Both the position numbers and the translations under genes were made by a program. A stretch of 64,000 bases of DNA from Kamptonema formosum PCC 10802 (GTDB taxonomy: Bacteria; Cyanobacteriota; Cyanobacteriia; Cyanobacteriales; Oscillatoriaceae): contig NZ_KB235948.1 in NCBI RefSeq assembly GCF_000332335.1, positions 3,737,646 to 3,801,645 on the forward strand. The letters are read 5' to 3'. Below, one piece after another: positions 18,001 to 27,062 of the stretch (the stretch's first letter is position 1; each line of letters begins with the position of its first letter). A model generated the notes under the pieces. It saw only the letters and a program-made list of their open reading frames with translations, did not search any database and had not been told where the DNA came from.

Positions 18001-20340
18001 CATTGGCTCCAGCACTGACGCCATATCGGGCACGATTTCCCCCACCGTTTTGCCCAGATGGTCCGCCACAGACAGCCCGTTTATCTGGGCTAGCGCTTCG
18101 TTAATTTGCATGTAGCGCAGCCGGTCGTCTAGAATTGCTAGACCGGCGGGCGACGTGGTGAAAAAGGCGTCAAAGCGGGCTTGCCCCCTGGCTAATTCTT
18201 TTTCTAGCGCCTTGCGCGAGCTGATATCTTCGACCGCGCCAATCAAATATTGCGGCTCTCCCGCAGCGGAGCGCACCAGGGAGACGGTGAGGTGAACCCA
18301 GAGGTGGGAGCCATCTTTGCGGATGTAGCGCTTTTCTATCGAGTAGCGCTGAATCTTTCCAGCCAGCAGCTTGCGCACCCACTCCAGATCGGCATCCAAG
18401 TCATCCGGGTGGGTGATGTCTTGGAATGTCAGCGCCTGCAGTTCCTCACGGGTGTAACCCACAATCTCACAAAATCTTTGATTGACCAGCAGCCACCGGC
18501 TATCTTTAGCGCCCACATGGCAGATGCCAACGGCAGCTTGCTCGAAGGTGGAGCGGAATCGCTCCTCGCTTAAGCGCAGCGCTTCTTCGGCGGTGGCGCG
18601 TTCGGTTATGTCAATCCCCACCCCAAAGAAGAAGTCCACTTCACCGCTGCGTTTAAAGACTAACCGTCCGCGCCACTCGACGAACCTTTTTTGTCCGTCC
18701 TTGGTCAGCACGCAGTTGGCGTGAGTCACCGGCAGCCTCAGCCTCTTCAGGCGCTCGACTGTCTCGCCTAGCGCCGCGCGTTCCTCCCAGGGGACCAAAG
18801 TCTCCATGCAATCCCTGCCGGCTACTTCTTGTGGGGTGTAGCCCAGGGCGCTCAGCATGGCTGGATTCATCATCCGGATTTTCAGGCTGGCGTCCACTGT
18901 CACGATAAACGCTGGACAGGTTTCGATAATGGTTTTGTTGAAGTCCCTTTCTTTGATTAATGCTTCTTCAATGCGCTTGCGTTTTGTGATATCTTTGTGA
19001 GTGCCGGTCATCCTGAGGGGCTTGCCGGTTTCATCCCGCTCTACGACTTTGCCGCTTGCCTGAATCCACTGCCATTCCCCTGATTTTGTCCTGAATCTAA
19101 ATTCGGCTTGGTAGGCTGGCGTGCGCCCTTCAAAATGATCGCTCAATACTTCCGTTACCTTTGGCATGTCGTCAGGATGTACCCGAATTATCCAACTATT
19201 GACATGTCCTTCCAGTTCGCCGGCCCTGTAGCCAATCATCTCCATAAACCGGGGGCTGAAATAAGTCTCTCCCGTGGCTACGTTCCAATCCCACAGCCCA
19301 ACCTCAGATCCCTCTACGGCCAGCTGCAATCGCTTTTCGCTGACCCGCAATGCTTCTTCGGCTTGCTTGCGGTCGCTGATGTCTTCCACGCTCGACCAGA
19401 TCAGCCGCTCTCCGTCTTTTTCGACTATCACCCCCTGGAGCCGCACCGGCACAAAATGCCCGTCTCTATGAATGTATTCTTTTTCATAAGGTCCATAGCG
19501 CCCCGTCTTTTCTAAACTCTCTAGCTGAATTTGTTCTTGCGCCAGGTATTTTTCTGGCGTAATTTCCCAGTAGGTCAGGTTGAGCGTTTCCTCTGCGGTT
19601 CGACCGAGAATGGCTGCAAAAGCCGGATTGACCTCAACCAGCTTCCCATTCAGCCGGCACAAGGCCAGACCGATGGGACATATCTCAAACAAATTGCGGT
19701 TGAATTGTTTGCTTTTCTTTCTGGGGTTCCCTGCGGATTTGCGCTTTCGCCCCTGGCTTTTCCCGGGCGGTTTAGCCTGTGTTAATTCCGCAGCACCGCG
19801 ACTGCCGTCAGAATTGTCAAGATATCCTGACTCTTGCTGAGTGGCCAACTCTCCTGCCACCCTGACTTCAGTGATGTCCGCACAGGAGCCGGCGTACCCC
19901 AAAAACTGGCCATCTGGCAAAAACTGCGGGGTCGCTGTATCCAAAATCCAGCGGTATTCCCCACCGGCACTCCGCAGGCGATATTGCATCTGGAAGCGGC
20001 GGCGCTCGACAACCTCCCTGATATAATTGTTTAAACACCGCTGTCTGTCCTCGGGATGGATGCCTTCCAGCCAGCCCGAGCCCCGCTCTTGCTCCAGGGT
20101 CCGTCCGGTAAATTCCAGCCAGACTGCATTGAAGTAGTGCCGGTCAAGGCTGCTTTGGGCGTCAGGCGCTCCCACACCAGCCGGGATAGGTCCATTAACC
20201 GCGCCCAGCTCTGTACTGGCTACCCAAATCATTGCGGGAGCCGTATCTGCCATAATGCGAAGTCGCTCCTGGCTCTCGATCAGTGCTGCCTTTGTAGTTT
20301 TGCGCTTTGTGTTTTTGCCTTTTAGTCCTCGGGTAGCCAC
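15010..20340 (-). CDS. Giant multi-PAS/GAF hybrid-sensor histidine kinase (9 PAS)
   Basis: 1776 residues with no membrane segment. I count nine PAS/PAC units over about residues 20-1290, one GAF domain (about 1300-1440), HisKA with phospho-acceptor H1483 ([12 protein letters not shown]) and HATPase_c (N-box near [14 protein letters not shown]1 DNGPGM, G2 GTGLGLS). PAS units 6 and 8 both begin QARFDAFF and share long stretches, so they arose by internal duplication. The start is GTG at 20340 with an AGAAAGG stretch upstream. A Pro/Gly-rich insert of heptamer-repeat origin interrupts the ATPase domain at about 1665-1700. It presumably integrates several redox, light or ligand cues; partner unknown, no response regulator nearby. 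Confidence 0.93.
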   Translation of the reverse strand: MATRGLKGKNTKRKTTKAALIESQERLRIMADTAPAMIWVASTELGAVNGPIPAGVGAPDAQSSLDRHYFNAVWLEFTGRTLEQERGSGWLEGIHPEDRQRCLNNYIREVVERRRFQMQYRLRSAGGEYRWILDTATPQFLPDGQFLGYAGSCADITEVRVAGELATQQESGYLDNSDGSRGAAELTQAKPPGKSQGRKRKSAGNPRKKSKQFNRNLFEICPIGLALCRLNGKLVEVNPAFAAILGRTAEETLNLTYWEITPEKYLAQEQIQLESLEKTGRYGPYEKEYIHRDGHFVPVRLQGVIVEKDGERLIWSSVEDISDRKQAEEALRVSEKRLQLAVEGSEVGLWDWNVATGETYFSPRFMEMIGYRAGELEGHVNSWIIRVHPDDMPKVTEVLSDHFEGRTPAYQAEFRFRTKSGEWQWIQASGKVVERDETGKPLRMTGTHKDITKRKRIEEALIKERDFNKTIIETCPAFIVTVDASLKIRMMNPAMLSALGYTPQEVAGRDCMETLVPWEERAALGETVERLKRLRLPVTHANCVLTKDGQKRFVEWRGRLVFKRSGEVDFFFGVGIDITERATAEEALRLSEERFRSTFEQAAVGICHVGAKDSRWLLVNQRFCEIVGYTREELQALTFQDITHPDDLDADLEWVRKLLAGKIQRYSIEKRYIRKDGSHLWVHLTVSLVRSAAGEPQYLIGAVEDISSRKALEKELARGQARFDAFFTTSPAGLAILDDRLRYMQINEALAQINGLSVADHLGKTVGEIVPDMASVLEPMFRRILTAGVAFHNIELSGTTAKQPGVERHYIASYFPLPDPDGQPASIGIVVIEITERKRAEEALRQYQEHLEDLVAERTAELSRANEQLQQEIAERQQAESEIQRSYNLLRTVLESTADGIFVKDCEGRYVMVNPAAARMARMSVREMVGKKDPDILPPEIARKLMEKDREIITSGEAQRFEEDALVAGEIQTLLVTKSCWRDGFGSVIGIVGVVQDITERKALERELVLRQARFDAFFKAANAGMAILDRELRFAQINETLAEMNGPSVEEHLGKTLAEVLPHLAPILEPMYRQMLATGEPALNQETSSYTPQNPGGLRHWIASHFPLPGEGGFIGIGAVIIEITARKRAEEALQEQIEQNQLILQTALDGFFKLRLDGQILEVNPAFSAVVGYSREELLGMKITELEAQETAEETARHIERVIQTGSDRFQTKHRRKDGQIVNLEISTNFVEIGCDRFIFCFARDMTERVRAEEALRQSEQALRQQAQREALLNRLARAIRNSLNLNTILETAVREIRNLLQVDWCGFSWYRNNAKPPVWEVVYEARNPSIPTLIASSPVEILSPLVLQFLERQIHPPTGASTLNELGISYLYLSLGVSSAVVLLIQTQSGEVGMIACHSTQGLRPWSEAEVELLQAVTDQLAIAIDQARLYEQTRAAAKDARERAKQLQHTLNELQRTQAQLIQSEKMSSLGQLVAGIAHEINNPVNFIYGNITYASDYAEDLLRLLEIYQQEYPHPTPAIQTELATVDLDFVRQDLSKLLSSMKVGADRIREIVLSLRTFSRLDEAEMKAVDIHSGIESTLLILQNRLKAKLGYPAISVIKNYGNLPKVECYAGQLNQVFMNILSNAIDALEEGHRASGAGRGKEQPHTPPNPQSPIPTIEISTSVGNGALGMGHRRKDKLPAPSAQPPAPNPQFVEIRIADNGPGMSEKVRRRLFDPFFTTKPVGQGTGLGLSISYQIVVEKHGGALACSSAPGQGAAFVISIPISQLKRG
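15240..15345. repeat. STRR-like heptamers inside a kinase coding region
   Basis: Runs of TTGGGCGCTGGG and CCCATTCCCAATG units lie inside the HATPase domain of the giant kinase, between N-box and G1 box. They keep the frame and add a Pro/Gly/Asn-rich loop. Equivalent inserts occur in other kinases in this window at 29128-29220 and 37463-37512. Confidence 0.75.
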
Positions 20341-20549
20341 TTCTGGTTGCCTTTCTCGCTCTATTTTATTCCGATTCTACAATACTTTATGATTGAGATT
20401 TGTAGATTTAAATATATTTTAACATTTTCAACGCCCTTTCCCGAAAGGCGGTGGCGAAACACCCAGCCGCCGCGCCCTTGGCAGTGGCTTGCTGTAGCCG
20501 CAAGCACAGATTCAACGGAATTAAAACACCGCAGGTTGCCGGTGGGGCT

Positions 20550-20670
20550 AAAGCCCAACTACAAACTTTGGGGGAAAGCCCAACTACAAACTTTGGGGGA
20601 AAGCCCAACTACAAACTTTGGGGGAAAGCCCAACTACAAACTTTGGGGGAAAGCCCAACTACAAACGGTG
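20550..20670 (+). repeat. 25-bp tandem repeat, five copies (GCCCAACTACAAAC family)
   Basis: Unit AAAGCCCAACTACAAACTTT plus GGGGG, period 25, five copies with the last diverged. The core GCCCAACTACAAAC recurs as tandem arrays at 20971, 46898 and, in the opposite orientation, 63813. The 20341-21599 gap holds no convincing gene besides these repeats and the structured leader described below. Confidence 0.9.
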
Positions 20671-20970
20671 CCGGTGGGACAGTGGCTGTTCCAATTCTAA
20701 CCCGCCGGCGCAGGATCTTGCCAGCCGGCGAGCGCAAATTTCACCTTGACGGCGAGAATGGGCAGACAGTCGCAAGCGGCGAGCCGGTGGGTTGCTTCAT
20801 GCCCTCCCCACCCGCTATTAATCCTGTAAAATTTTATCGCGCCGCCGCCCTTTAAAGGGACAGACTTTGCGACAGGTTGAGAGATTTTTTTTTGAATCGT
20901 AAATTGTTCCGCATGTTGGTTTAAAAGGGGATAAAATAGAAAAAGCCAGACGGCGGACCGGCATGGGCCG

Positions 20971-21022
20971 GTGGGGCCGACGCCCAACTACAAACGGTGG
21001 GGCCGACGCCCAACTACAAACG
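20971..21022 (+). repeat. 26-bp tandem duplication of the GCCCAACTACAAAC family
   Basis: Two identical 26-base copies of a unit beginning GTGGGGCCGACGCCCAAC. Same core as the array at 20550 but with a different linker. Confidence 0.9.
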
Positions 21023-21114
21023 GCGTGCCGGCATTATTGGGGTGGGAGTCGGGAGACTGATGAGTTTTGGCATATCCTGTGTCTCGGCAGGCTTCGATTT
21101 ATATAAAATCCGTG

Positions 21115-21183
21115 CAGAGAAACCCGGTTTCTTAAAGAAACCGGGTTTCTGGGTCGCACTTCACCCAACTGAAAACCGCTATA
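21115..21183 (+). repeat. Hairpin element of the AGAAACCCGGTTTCT family
   Basis: Contains AGAAACCCGGTTTCT, a 4-base spacer and its complement, then the conserved tail GCACTTCACCCAACTGAAAA ending CCGCTATA. One of at least eight copies in the window. Confidence 0.85.
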
Positions 21184-21229
21184 ATTTTCTCCAGAATTTA
21201 AAAATTAATTAAACGGATATTCGCGCTTG

Positions 21230-21599
21230 TATTCCTTTGAGCCCCCAGGGGTGGCAGCAAGGAGTTCAAGCCAGTCCCGGGACGCTCAGCAGAGCCGCCG
21301 TATGGAGAACTCTGGTTTCCGGCACAGCGCTGCCGGACAGAGCGGGTGCCAGCTAGGCTCTCCTGTGACAGATGCAGGGTCAGCACTAGGGTGCTATCCC
21401 CAAGGGAGAGGCACCCAAAGCGCCGATGATCGCAAAGTGGGACGCTGGCAATACGGGGGAGTCCCAACAAGAAAAGCCGGCAGCCGGCAGGGGCGGTCAA
21501 GCAAGCCTTGCCATAAATGCGCCTAAAATTGAGGAAAGAGTGAGCCAGCAGGCACCGGCTAATAGCAACCGACAAGCAGAAAGGTCTGAGAGTGGTTTC
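21230..21599 (+). other. Structured, GC-rich leader upstream of the Ser/Thr kinase
   Basis: No coding features I trust, but several short perfect hairpins in a row: TCCGGCA/TGCCGGA (21318-21337), AGCAC/GTGCT (21382-21395) and CCCC/GGGG pairs near 21241. I do not recognise a riboswitch class. It could be a 5' leader or small RNA, or GC-rich chance structure. Confidence 0.3.
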
Positions 21600-23822
21600 A
21601 TGAATGTCATTAATTGCGCAAACTGTGGCAAAGAAAATCCGGTGGAAAACCTTTTTTGTTCTAACTGTGGCAGCTCCTTGGCAGGATTGACCCCCAGTCA
21701 GGCAAGCCTGGAACCGCAACCGGCAGCCTCTACCGAGTTGCAAGCGGGGGCGCGGTTGCGGGACCGCTACATTATCGAGCGGCTGCTGGCTCAGGGGGGG
21801 TTTGGCAGAACGTACCTGGCAGAAGATACAGGTCGATTTAACGCCAAGGTGGCGATCAAAGAACTCAGCCCGGGACTGCAAGGAACCTACGCCCTCCAGA
21901 GAGCCGAGGAACTGTTTAAGCGAGAAGCGCAGACGCTCAACAAACTCGCACACCCGCAAATTCCCAAATTCTGGGAAATTTTTCGGGAAGGGACACGGCT
22001 GTTTTTAGTCCAAGACTTTGTGGAGGGCCAAACCTATTATGCCCTGCTGTACCAGCGCCAGGAGCAGGGGCAGAGCTTCAGCGAAGCGGAAATCCTGCAG
22101 CTGTTTCGCCAGCTCCTCCCGGTCCTGAGCTACCTGCACGGTCAGGGCGTCATCCACCGGGACATTTCCCCAGACAACATCATCCTGCGCTCGGCGGACA
22201 GCCAGCCGGTGCTGATTGACCTGGGCGCAGTCAAGGAAGTGGCCATCAATGTGGCCACACAGATAGCCGGTGCGCCAGCTGCCGGCACCTGCGTCGGTAA
22301 AGTTGGCTACGCCCCTGACGAGCAGCTGCGGATGGGAATCGTCGCGCCCCACAGCGATCTGTACGCCCTGGCCGTTACCGCCCTGGTGCTGATGACCGGC
22401 AAGAAAGATCCCCGGCAACTCCTAGATCCCAACACGCTGCAGTGGGTGTGGGACAAAGAGATCGACCCCAGCCCGAAGCTTGCCGAGGCGCTCACCCGCA
22501 TGCTCGCCCCCAAGCCGCCTCAGCGCTTCCAATCGGCCATAGAAGTCCTGCACTTCCTGGAAGAGCAACCCCCCATTGCGCCGCCGCCGCGTTATGCGCC
22601 TGCGCCCGATGTGCCAGTGCCGCCCCGCCAACTCTGGCCCTTGGCAGCTGCCGGTCTGGGAGCCGCCGCCGCTGTTGGGCTGGCGCTGTTCCTTCTCAGC
22701 ATCAAAAACCAAGGGCAATCTGGGGAGCCAAACCGAGAGCGGGCGTTTGGAGGGGACGGCACCTTAAATATCGGTGTTGTGACTACCCCCATAAATCCAA
22801 AAGAAAACTACCTGCCCCTGGCGGATTACTTGAAATCTGAGCTGGCAGCCAAGCTGGGTGAGGGGGTCAATATTGAGATTGAGGGCATTGAGGTTAGAGA
22901 AAAAGACTCCTTAAATGAGGCAAAAGATAGGATTATACACAAAAAATGGGATGTCATCTTCCCCTTATCCGCCCAGCTTTCAGTAGCCGCACAAGACAAC
23001 AGCTATCTGTTCGCCGCCCGGATGTTTCCGAAACAGCCTCAAATCGAATCTGTTCTCTTTGTTCGCTCGGACAGCCCAATCCAGGGCTTAAATGATTTAA
23101 CGCCTGAAAAAAGAGTTGCCTTAGGAGAATTCAGCAACACGCTTTCTTTTTACATGCCGGTATACGACCTGTACGGCAAAATTGTCCGGCTCGATATGGG
23201 GAACGCAATTCCTGACATCCTGAAGAAGGTGAAGTCGCGGCAGGCTGAGGTGGGAGTTAGTATTTACAGGTTTGTGCAAAACGACCCAGAGGTGCGGGTC
23301 ATCGGGATAAGCAAATCCATTCCCGGTCCTGGAGTGTACCTGTCACCGGCTCTTTCCCTAAAAGAGCGGAATTTGGTCAAAGCCGTTTTGTTGCACGCCC
23401 CCTCGGAGATCCAAGACAAAGCCTTCTACGGGGAAGGGAAGGAAGTTGATTACACGCAGTTTAGAAAAATTATGGCCAGAGTGGAGGGGATTCTGGCCTG
23501 CGTTGATTTGAACCAAGACCCCGTGAGCTTTTTCTGTCGGAATTCCGCTGACAAGCCGGCCACTCAACCGGGGGAAATCCAAGGGCCAGCCAGCAATATT
23601 AAATTGCCCGACGCTAACACCATTCACCTCACTGTACAGGGACAGGACGGTCAAGCTTATCGCGTTGTTTTGCCCAGGGCGGTACTCAATCAAATTCCCA
23701 GTGCGCCGCCGCCATTCGCGCTCAACGGTAAAACGCTTAAGGTCACAGGTGTGGAGCCAAGACAATCTGCGGGAACGCTGGAGCTGGAAATTACCAAGCC
23801 CGAACAGCTGACCGTCAGATAA
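21600..23822 (+). CDS. Ser/Thr protein kinase fused to a PhnD-like periplasmic binding domain
   Basis: 740 residues from the ATG at 21600 (an open frame extends upstream to 21426 but lacks conserved sequence). Order: zinc ribbon CANCG...CSNCG (6-24); Hanks-type kinase (about 55-320) with glycine loop GGFG at 66-69, K87, HRD at 186-188 and DLG at 207-209; one membrane helix (about 345-368); then from about 389 a PhnD/phosphonate-type substrate-binding domain (IGVVTTPINPKENYLPLADY, RSDSPIQGLNDL) and a small C-terminal beta-rich tail. The layout predicts a cytoplasmic kinase controlled by a periplasmic ligand sensor. The two free PhnD-like lipoproteins at 40.6-42.8 kb beside a histidine kinase make the sensing reading stronger. 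Confidence 0.92.
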   Translation: MNVINCANCGKENPVENLFCSNCGSSLAGLTPSQASLEPQPAASTELQAGARLRDRYIIERLLAQGGFGRTYLAEDTGRFNAKVAIKELSPGLQGTYALQRAEELFKREAQTLNKLAHPQIPKFWEIFREGTRLFLVQDFVEGQTYYALLYQRQEQGQSFSEAEILQLFRQLLPVLSYLHGQGVIHRDISPDNIILRSADSQPVLIDLGAVKEVAINVATQIAGAPAAGTCVGKVGYAPDEQLRMGIVAPHSDLYALAVTALVLMTGKKDPRQLLDPNTLQWVWDKEIDPSPKLAEALTRMLAPKPPQRFQSAIEVLHFLEEQPPIAPPPRYAPAPDVPVPPRQLWPLAAAGLGAAAAVGLALFLLSIKNQGQSGEPNRERAFGGDGTLNIGVVTTPINPKENYLPLADYLKSELAAKLGEGVNIEIEGIEVREKDSLNEAKDRIIHKKWDVIFPLSAQLSVAAQDNSYLFAARMFPKQPQIESVLFVRSDSPIQGLNDLTPEKRVALGEFSNTLSFYMPVYDLYGKIVRLDMGNAIPDILKKVKSRQAEVGVSIYRFVQNDPEVRVIGISKSIPGPGVYLSPALSLKERNLVKAVLLHAPSEIQDKAFYGEGKEVDYTQFRKIMARVEGILACVDLNQDPVSFFCRNSADKPATQPGEIQGPASNIKLPDANTIHLTVQGQDGQAYRVVLPRAVLNQIPSAPPPFALNGKTLKVTGVEPRQSAGTLELEITKPEQLTVR

Positions 23823-23823
23823 T

Positions 23824-23925
23824 ATAGCAATAGACAGCTCAGTAATGGACAAGGCATCTCACTTGCTAGTAGGTACAGGGACAGGCGGGACGCCTGTCCT
23901 ACGTCCTAGTGAGACTGCCGGCACC
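23824..23925. repeat. Degenerate TATAGCA-type element with palindrome
   Basis: Begins TATAGCAATAGACAGCTCAG, carries the GGACAGGCGGGACGCCTGTCC palindrome, and lies between convergent 3' ends. No clear right-hand inverted end remains. Confidence 0.45.
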
Positions 23926-23943
23926 GGCTCTCGCCGCCGGCGC

Positions 23944-24996
23944 TCACAGCCGGCTTTCCTCGGTGACCGCATCTAAGAGCAAATCAGCGCCAAAGCGCAC
24001 GGGATCGGTGCAGGGGAGGCCGGTTTCCGCCCGGACTTGTGCGATCGCATCGCTCGCTGCCGGCCCGTCGAGGTGGTGAGTGTTGAGTGCGATCGCAGCC
24101 ACCCGCGCCGGCTGCATCGCCCCGCCGGCACTGGCAACCGCCTCATACAGCTGAACCACCACCGGCAGGGGAGGGACCGGCACCTGGGGGTGATTGCGGA
24201 TGTGGGTTTGACCGGCACGGTGCACCAGCACCAGATGAGTCGGCTGGGAGCCCCGCAGCAGGGGCAGAGTTGCGGTTGAGCCCGGATGCAGCAGGGAGCC
24301 CTGCCCCTCAATGTGCAGGATGTCCCGCTCGCGACCGAACTGCACCACCATTTGCTCGACCGCACCGGCAGCGAAGTCCACTCGCACGGCATCCAGGGCG
24401 ATGCCGTCACCGGCAATCATCAGCCCCGCTTGTCCCGTGGCCAGAAACTTGGAGCGCAACCCCCGCCGCAGCGATGCCCTGTTCAATTCTAGACTGGCGG
24501 ACATCTTGCCGATGGCCATATCGGTGCCCACCGTCAGCACGCGCCGGCAGCTGAGCTGGCGGGCTTTAGCGCCGCCAATGGCCAAGCGAGCTGGCTCTCG
24601 GCGCATGTCCCAGATCCACTGCCCCTCCCGCAGCAACTCGCGGAATTCCTCATCTTTTGCCAGGTGGGTGTGCAACCCGTTGGCCACAGATAGCCCAGCC
24701 GCCACGGCTTGCTTGACTTCCGCCAGCCACTCCGCCGGCAGCGCTCCGCCAGAGGGGGCGATGCCGATGGCCAGCACGTCCGGACTGTAAGCCAGCGCCC
24801 CCTCAACCGAGGCAACAATCGGAACTTGACGCGGAATTCCTGTTAGTTCTGGCAGCGACTCACCGGCACACTCCCGGTCAATGACTGCTACAATGGAAGC
24901 TTCGCTGTAGCGCAGGAGAGACAGGCCGGTTTTGCCAGAACTGCTGCGAATGCCTTCGTGCAGGAGAATAGCGACTCGATGTTCAGGTTTGAGCAT
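23944..24996 (-). CDS. dgcN: DUF1611 protein, probable D-glutamate N-acetyltransferase DgcN
   Basis: 350 residues. An N-terminal Rossmann-like half (1-140) is followed by a P-loop-like half with GTDMAIGKM at 157-165 and HIEGQGSLLHPG further on, all hallmarks of DUF1611. Members named DgcN have been described as D-glutamate N-acetyltransferases working with a DgcA racemase of the enolase superfamily. The gene directly upstream on the same strand (25113-26156) is such an enolase-fold epimerase, which supports the pairing. Function in cyanobacteria is inferred; handling of D-Glu from peptidoglycan turnover is one possibility. GCGATCGC sites occur inside the gene. Confidence 0.8.
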   Translation of the reverse strand: MLKPEHRVAILLHEGIRSSSGKTGLSLLRYSEASIVAVIDRECAGESLPELTGIPRQVPIVASVEGALAYSPDVLAIGIAPSGGALPAEWLAEVKQAVAAGLSVANGLHTHLAKDEEFRELLREGQWIWDMRREPARLAIGGAKARQLSCRRVLTVGTDMAIGKMSASLELNRASLRRGLRSKFLATGQAGLMIAGDGIALDAVRVDFAAGAVEQMVVQFGRERDILHIEGQGSLLHPGSTATLPLLRGSQPTHLVLVHRAGQTHIRNHPQVPVPPLPVVVQLYEAVASAGGAMQPARVAAIALNTHHLDGPAASDAIAQVRAETGLPCTDPVRFGADLLLDAVTEESRL

Positions 24997-25067
24997 AAAA
25001 ACTGCAAAAAATTACCCGTTAATAATTCTAGAATTTCCCTCGTTCGCCTCGTTTCCCCTCGTTTCCT

Positions 25068-25096
25068 CTCGTTCCCAGGCTCTGCCTGGGAACGAG
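25068..25096. repeat. Palindromic repeat CTCGTTCCCAGG...CCTGGGAACGAG
   Basis: Two exact 12-base arms around CTCTG, in the gap between dgcA and dgcN. A common dispersed cyanobacterial palindrome; it might attenuate read-through from dgcA into dgcN. Confidence 0.8.
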
Positions 25097-25112
25097 AATT
25101 TCAACGAGAATT

Positions 25113-26156
25113 TCAATTTTTAATGACTCCCAGTCCGGGGAAATCATTCGGCACCAAGCAGCCATTTTGCAGGGGGGCGCCGGCGAAGGGGTCGTCTGTC
25201 AAGTTGAGGTGACTGTCTAAATCCAGATAGTCTGCCAGGGGTGACAGGTGAGCCATTGCTGTATTGGCGATCGCGCTGTCAGAATAGCAACCAAACATCA
25301 CTTGCAAGCCACAAGATCGCGCCGTGTGTATCGCCCGCATGGCTTCAGTTAATCCCCCAGCTTTCATCAGTTTGATGTTAATGCCATGCACGCGGTCTGC
25401 CAGCTGGGGAATGTCGCGGCTGGTGAAGCAGCTTTCATCGACGAAAAGGGGGAGGGGCGAGCGCTCTTTGAGTGCCGGCAAGTCTCGCTCTTGACCGGGG
25501 GGAAGCGGCTGCTCGACATATTTGACCCCCTGACCGGCAAGCCAGTCACACATTTTCACGGCATCATTTAGGCTCCAGCCGCCATTGGCATCGACGCTCA
25601 GCTGGGTGAGCGCCTTGCTTGCTGAGCGCACTGCTAATAGCATGGCTTTGTCGGCTTCAATGCCATCAGGACTGCCTAATTTTAGCTTCAAAAATTGCAA
25701 TTTTGTCACTTGCGACCACTGCCGCACTCTCTCAGTGGCACCCTCTGGGGAATTAATTCCTATGGTGAGGGAAGTGGGGGTGATGCGGCGGCGATCTAAC
25801 CCCCATATCTGCCAGAGGGGAAACCCCACTTTTTTGCCCAGCCAGTCGTGCAAGGCGGTATCGATGGCAGCGCGGGCCGCAGAGGGAGTGTTAAATTTTG
25901 TAAAAAGCCGCTCAATCTGCTGCCGGTCGTAGGGGCTGAACTTTTCGAGTGCCGGTGCGAGTTGCTGCAAGGCTTCTAGGAGGGTTGCGGTGGTTTGGGG
26001 GGTGCCGCCGGCAGCAAAGGGGGAGGCTTCTCCCCACCCTTCGATGCCGGTGTGTTCTATTCTCACCCAGATATTGGTGGTTTGGGCGGTGGTGCCGCGA
26101 CTGATGGTGAGGGCAACGCGCTTGTGGACGGTAAAGGGTTCGATCCGGGTGTTCAT
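25113..26156 (-). CDS. dgcA: Enolase-superfamily epimerase, probable N-acetyl-D-glutamate racemase DgcA or dipeptide epimerase
   Basis: 347 residues from the ATG at 26156; a GTG at 26177 would add seven. It is a muconate-lactonizing-enzyme-type barrel: catalytic lysine in LKLKLG, metal ligands in VDANGGW, VEQPLP and VDESCF, and the second lysine in INIKLMKAGGL. On fold alone it could be an L-Ala-D/L-Glu (dipeptide) epimerase acting on cell-wall peptides. The adjacent DUF1611 gene favours the DgcA assignment. It is first in a two-gene minus-strand unit with dgcN 116 bases downstream. Confidence 0.82.
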   Translation of the reverse strand: MNTRIEPFTVHKRVALTISRGTTAQTTNIWVRIEHTGIEGWGEASPFAAGGTPQTTATLLEALQQLAPALEKFSPYDRQQIERLFTKFNTPSAARAAIDTALHDWLGKKVGFPLWQIWGLDRRRITPTSLTIGINSPEGATERVRQWSQVTKLQFLKLKLGSPDGIEADKAMLLAVRSASKALTQLSVDANGGWSLNDAVKMCDWLAGQGVKYVEQPLPPGQERDLPALKERSPLPLFVDESCFTSRDIPQLADRVHGINIKLMKAGGLTEAMRAIHTARSCGLQVMFGCYSDSAIANTAMAHLSPLADYLDLDSHLNLTDDPFAGAPLQNGCLVPNDFPGLGVIKN

Positions 26157-26343
26157 GGTGGCTGTGGTAGGGGGCACTTTAGAAAATATAGCGGGCGATT
26201 GACCGTCTCACACCGTTTTTTCCGGGAAACCGGCGCTCCGGAGCGGCGGGGGGAGGCAGCTTGTCAGGCGGGCGCGTGCCGGTGTTGCGCAAGAAGCAAC
26301 AAGGAAGAAAGGGCGAGCGCCCAAGCTTTAAAAAGGTAACCGC

Positions 26344-26372
26344 TTGACAGTCGCTCTGGAGATTTATATAAT
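26344..26372 (+). promoter_or_regulatory. Sigma70-type promoter for the toxin-antitoxin pair
   Basis: TTGACA at 26344-26349, a 17-base spacer, then TATAAT at 26367-26372: both boxes and spacing match consensus exactly. Transcription would start near 26379, about 33 bases before the antitoxin ATG. Confidence 0.85.
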
Positions 26373-26411
26373 GGATACAGTTTCCTCACCCTGGTTTAGG
26401 GAATTGTAAGT

Positions 26412-26642
26412 ATGTCTTTGCAAGAAGTGACAAAAGAAATCTACAAGTTATCGGTGATGGAGCGCTTGCAATTAGTGGACGCAATTGTCCGATCGCTGCA
26501 AGAGGAACTCAGGCCGCGCCCCGACCGGAAAGCAGCAATAGAGCGGATGCGCGGGCTAGCGAAAACCGATGCGCCACCCCCAACGGATGCCGAAGTTGAA
26601 GCTATGCTAGAAGAACGTTTGGTGGAGAAATACCTGCAATGA
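26412..26642 (+). CDS. Antitoxin of a PIN-domain toxin-antitoxin module
   Basis: 76 residues, mostly helical and charged: an N-terminal EIYKLSVMERLQLVDAIVRSL segment typical of short addiction-module antitoxins, a Pro-rich linker and a C-terminal acidic helix (DAEVEAMLEERLVEKYLQ) likely to clamp the toxin. The stop overlaps the toxin start by 4 bases (ATGA at 26639). The expected role is to neutralise the PIN nuclease and probably bind the promoter at 26344, which would give autoregulation. The family name is not certain. Confidence 0.85.
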   Translation: MSLQEVTKEIYKLSVMERLQLVDAIVRSLQEELRPRPDRKAAIERMRGLAKTDAPPPTDAEVEAMLEERLVEKYLQ

Positions 26643-27058
26643 GAGTCTTAGTAGACACCAACATTATTCTGGATTTCCAGCTGGTGCGAGAGCCTTTTAT
26701 CAGGGAGGCCGATGCCTTATTTCAGGCTATGCAATCAGATCGGATTGTCGGCTATGTTACAGCCACAACCGTAACTGATATCTTCTATATTGTCAGGAGG
26801 GAAACCCGGAGTCTTGAGCGTGCTAGACAAGCCGTCTCAACCACACTAGAAGCAATGGAAGTCTGTCCTGTGAGCGGCCCGATTTTGGATCGAGCCTTCG
26901 CCTCTAATTTGAGGGATTTTGAAGATGCCGTCCAGCTAGCTTGTGCGGTGGCCGAAAATCTGGATGCGATTGTCACCCGCAACCCTCAAGATTTCACCGG
27001 CTCTCCTCTGGCAATTCTATCAGTCGCCGAGTTATTAGAGCGTTTGGGAGAGCCTTGA
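26639..27058 (+). CDS. PIN-domain ribonuclease toxin
   Basis: 139 residues. It starts MRVLVDTNIILD with the first catalytic Asp (D6); further acidic residues are seen in LRDFEDAVQLACA and in the C-terminal VTRNPQDF, the usual PIN set. PIN toxins cleave RNA and are held by the cognate antitoxin. Start and coupling are fixed by the ATGA overlap with the antitoxin gene. A coding-looking remnant follows directly after the stop, suggesting the pair inserted into, or abuts, a decayed gene. Confidence 0.9.
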   Translation: MRVLVDTNIILDFQLVREPFIREADALFQAMQSDRIVGYVTATTVTDIFYIVRRETRSLERARQAVSTTLEAMEVCPVSGPILDRAFASNLRDFEDAVQLACAVAENLDAIVTRNPQDFTGSPLAILSVAELLERLGEP

Positions 27059-27062
27059 AATA

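Noticed and set aside
20550..20670. CRISPR array
   Set aside because: Head-to-tail 25-base units with no unique spacers between them.
21230..21599. Known riboswitch or rnpB/tmRNA-like RNA
   Set aside because: I looked for signature boxes of cobalamin, ydaO and RNase P RNAs and did not find them; kept only as an unassigned leader.
21198..21959. 253-codon minus-strand frame opposite the Ser/Thr kinase start
   Set aside because: It overlaps the kinase's zinc ribbon and glycine loop, which are clearly coding on the plus strand, and has no recognisable motif.
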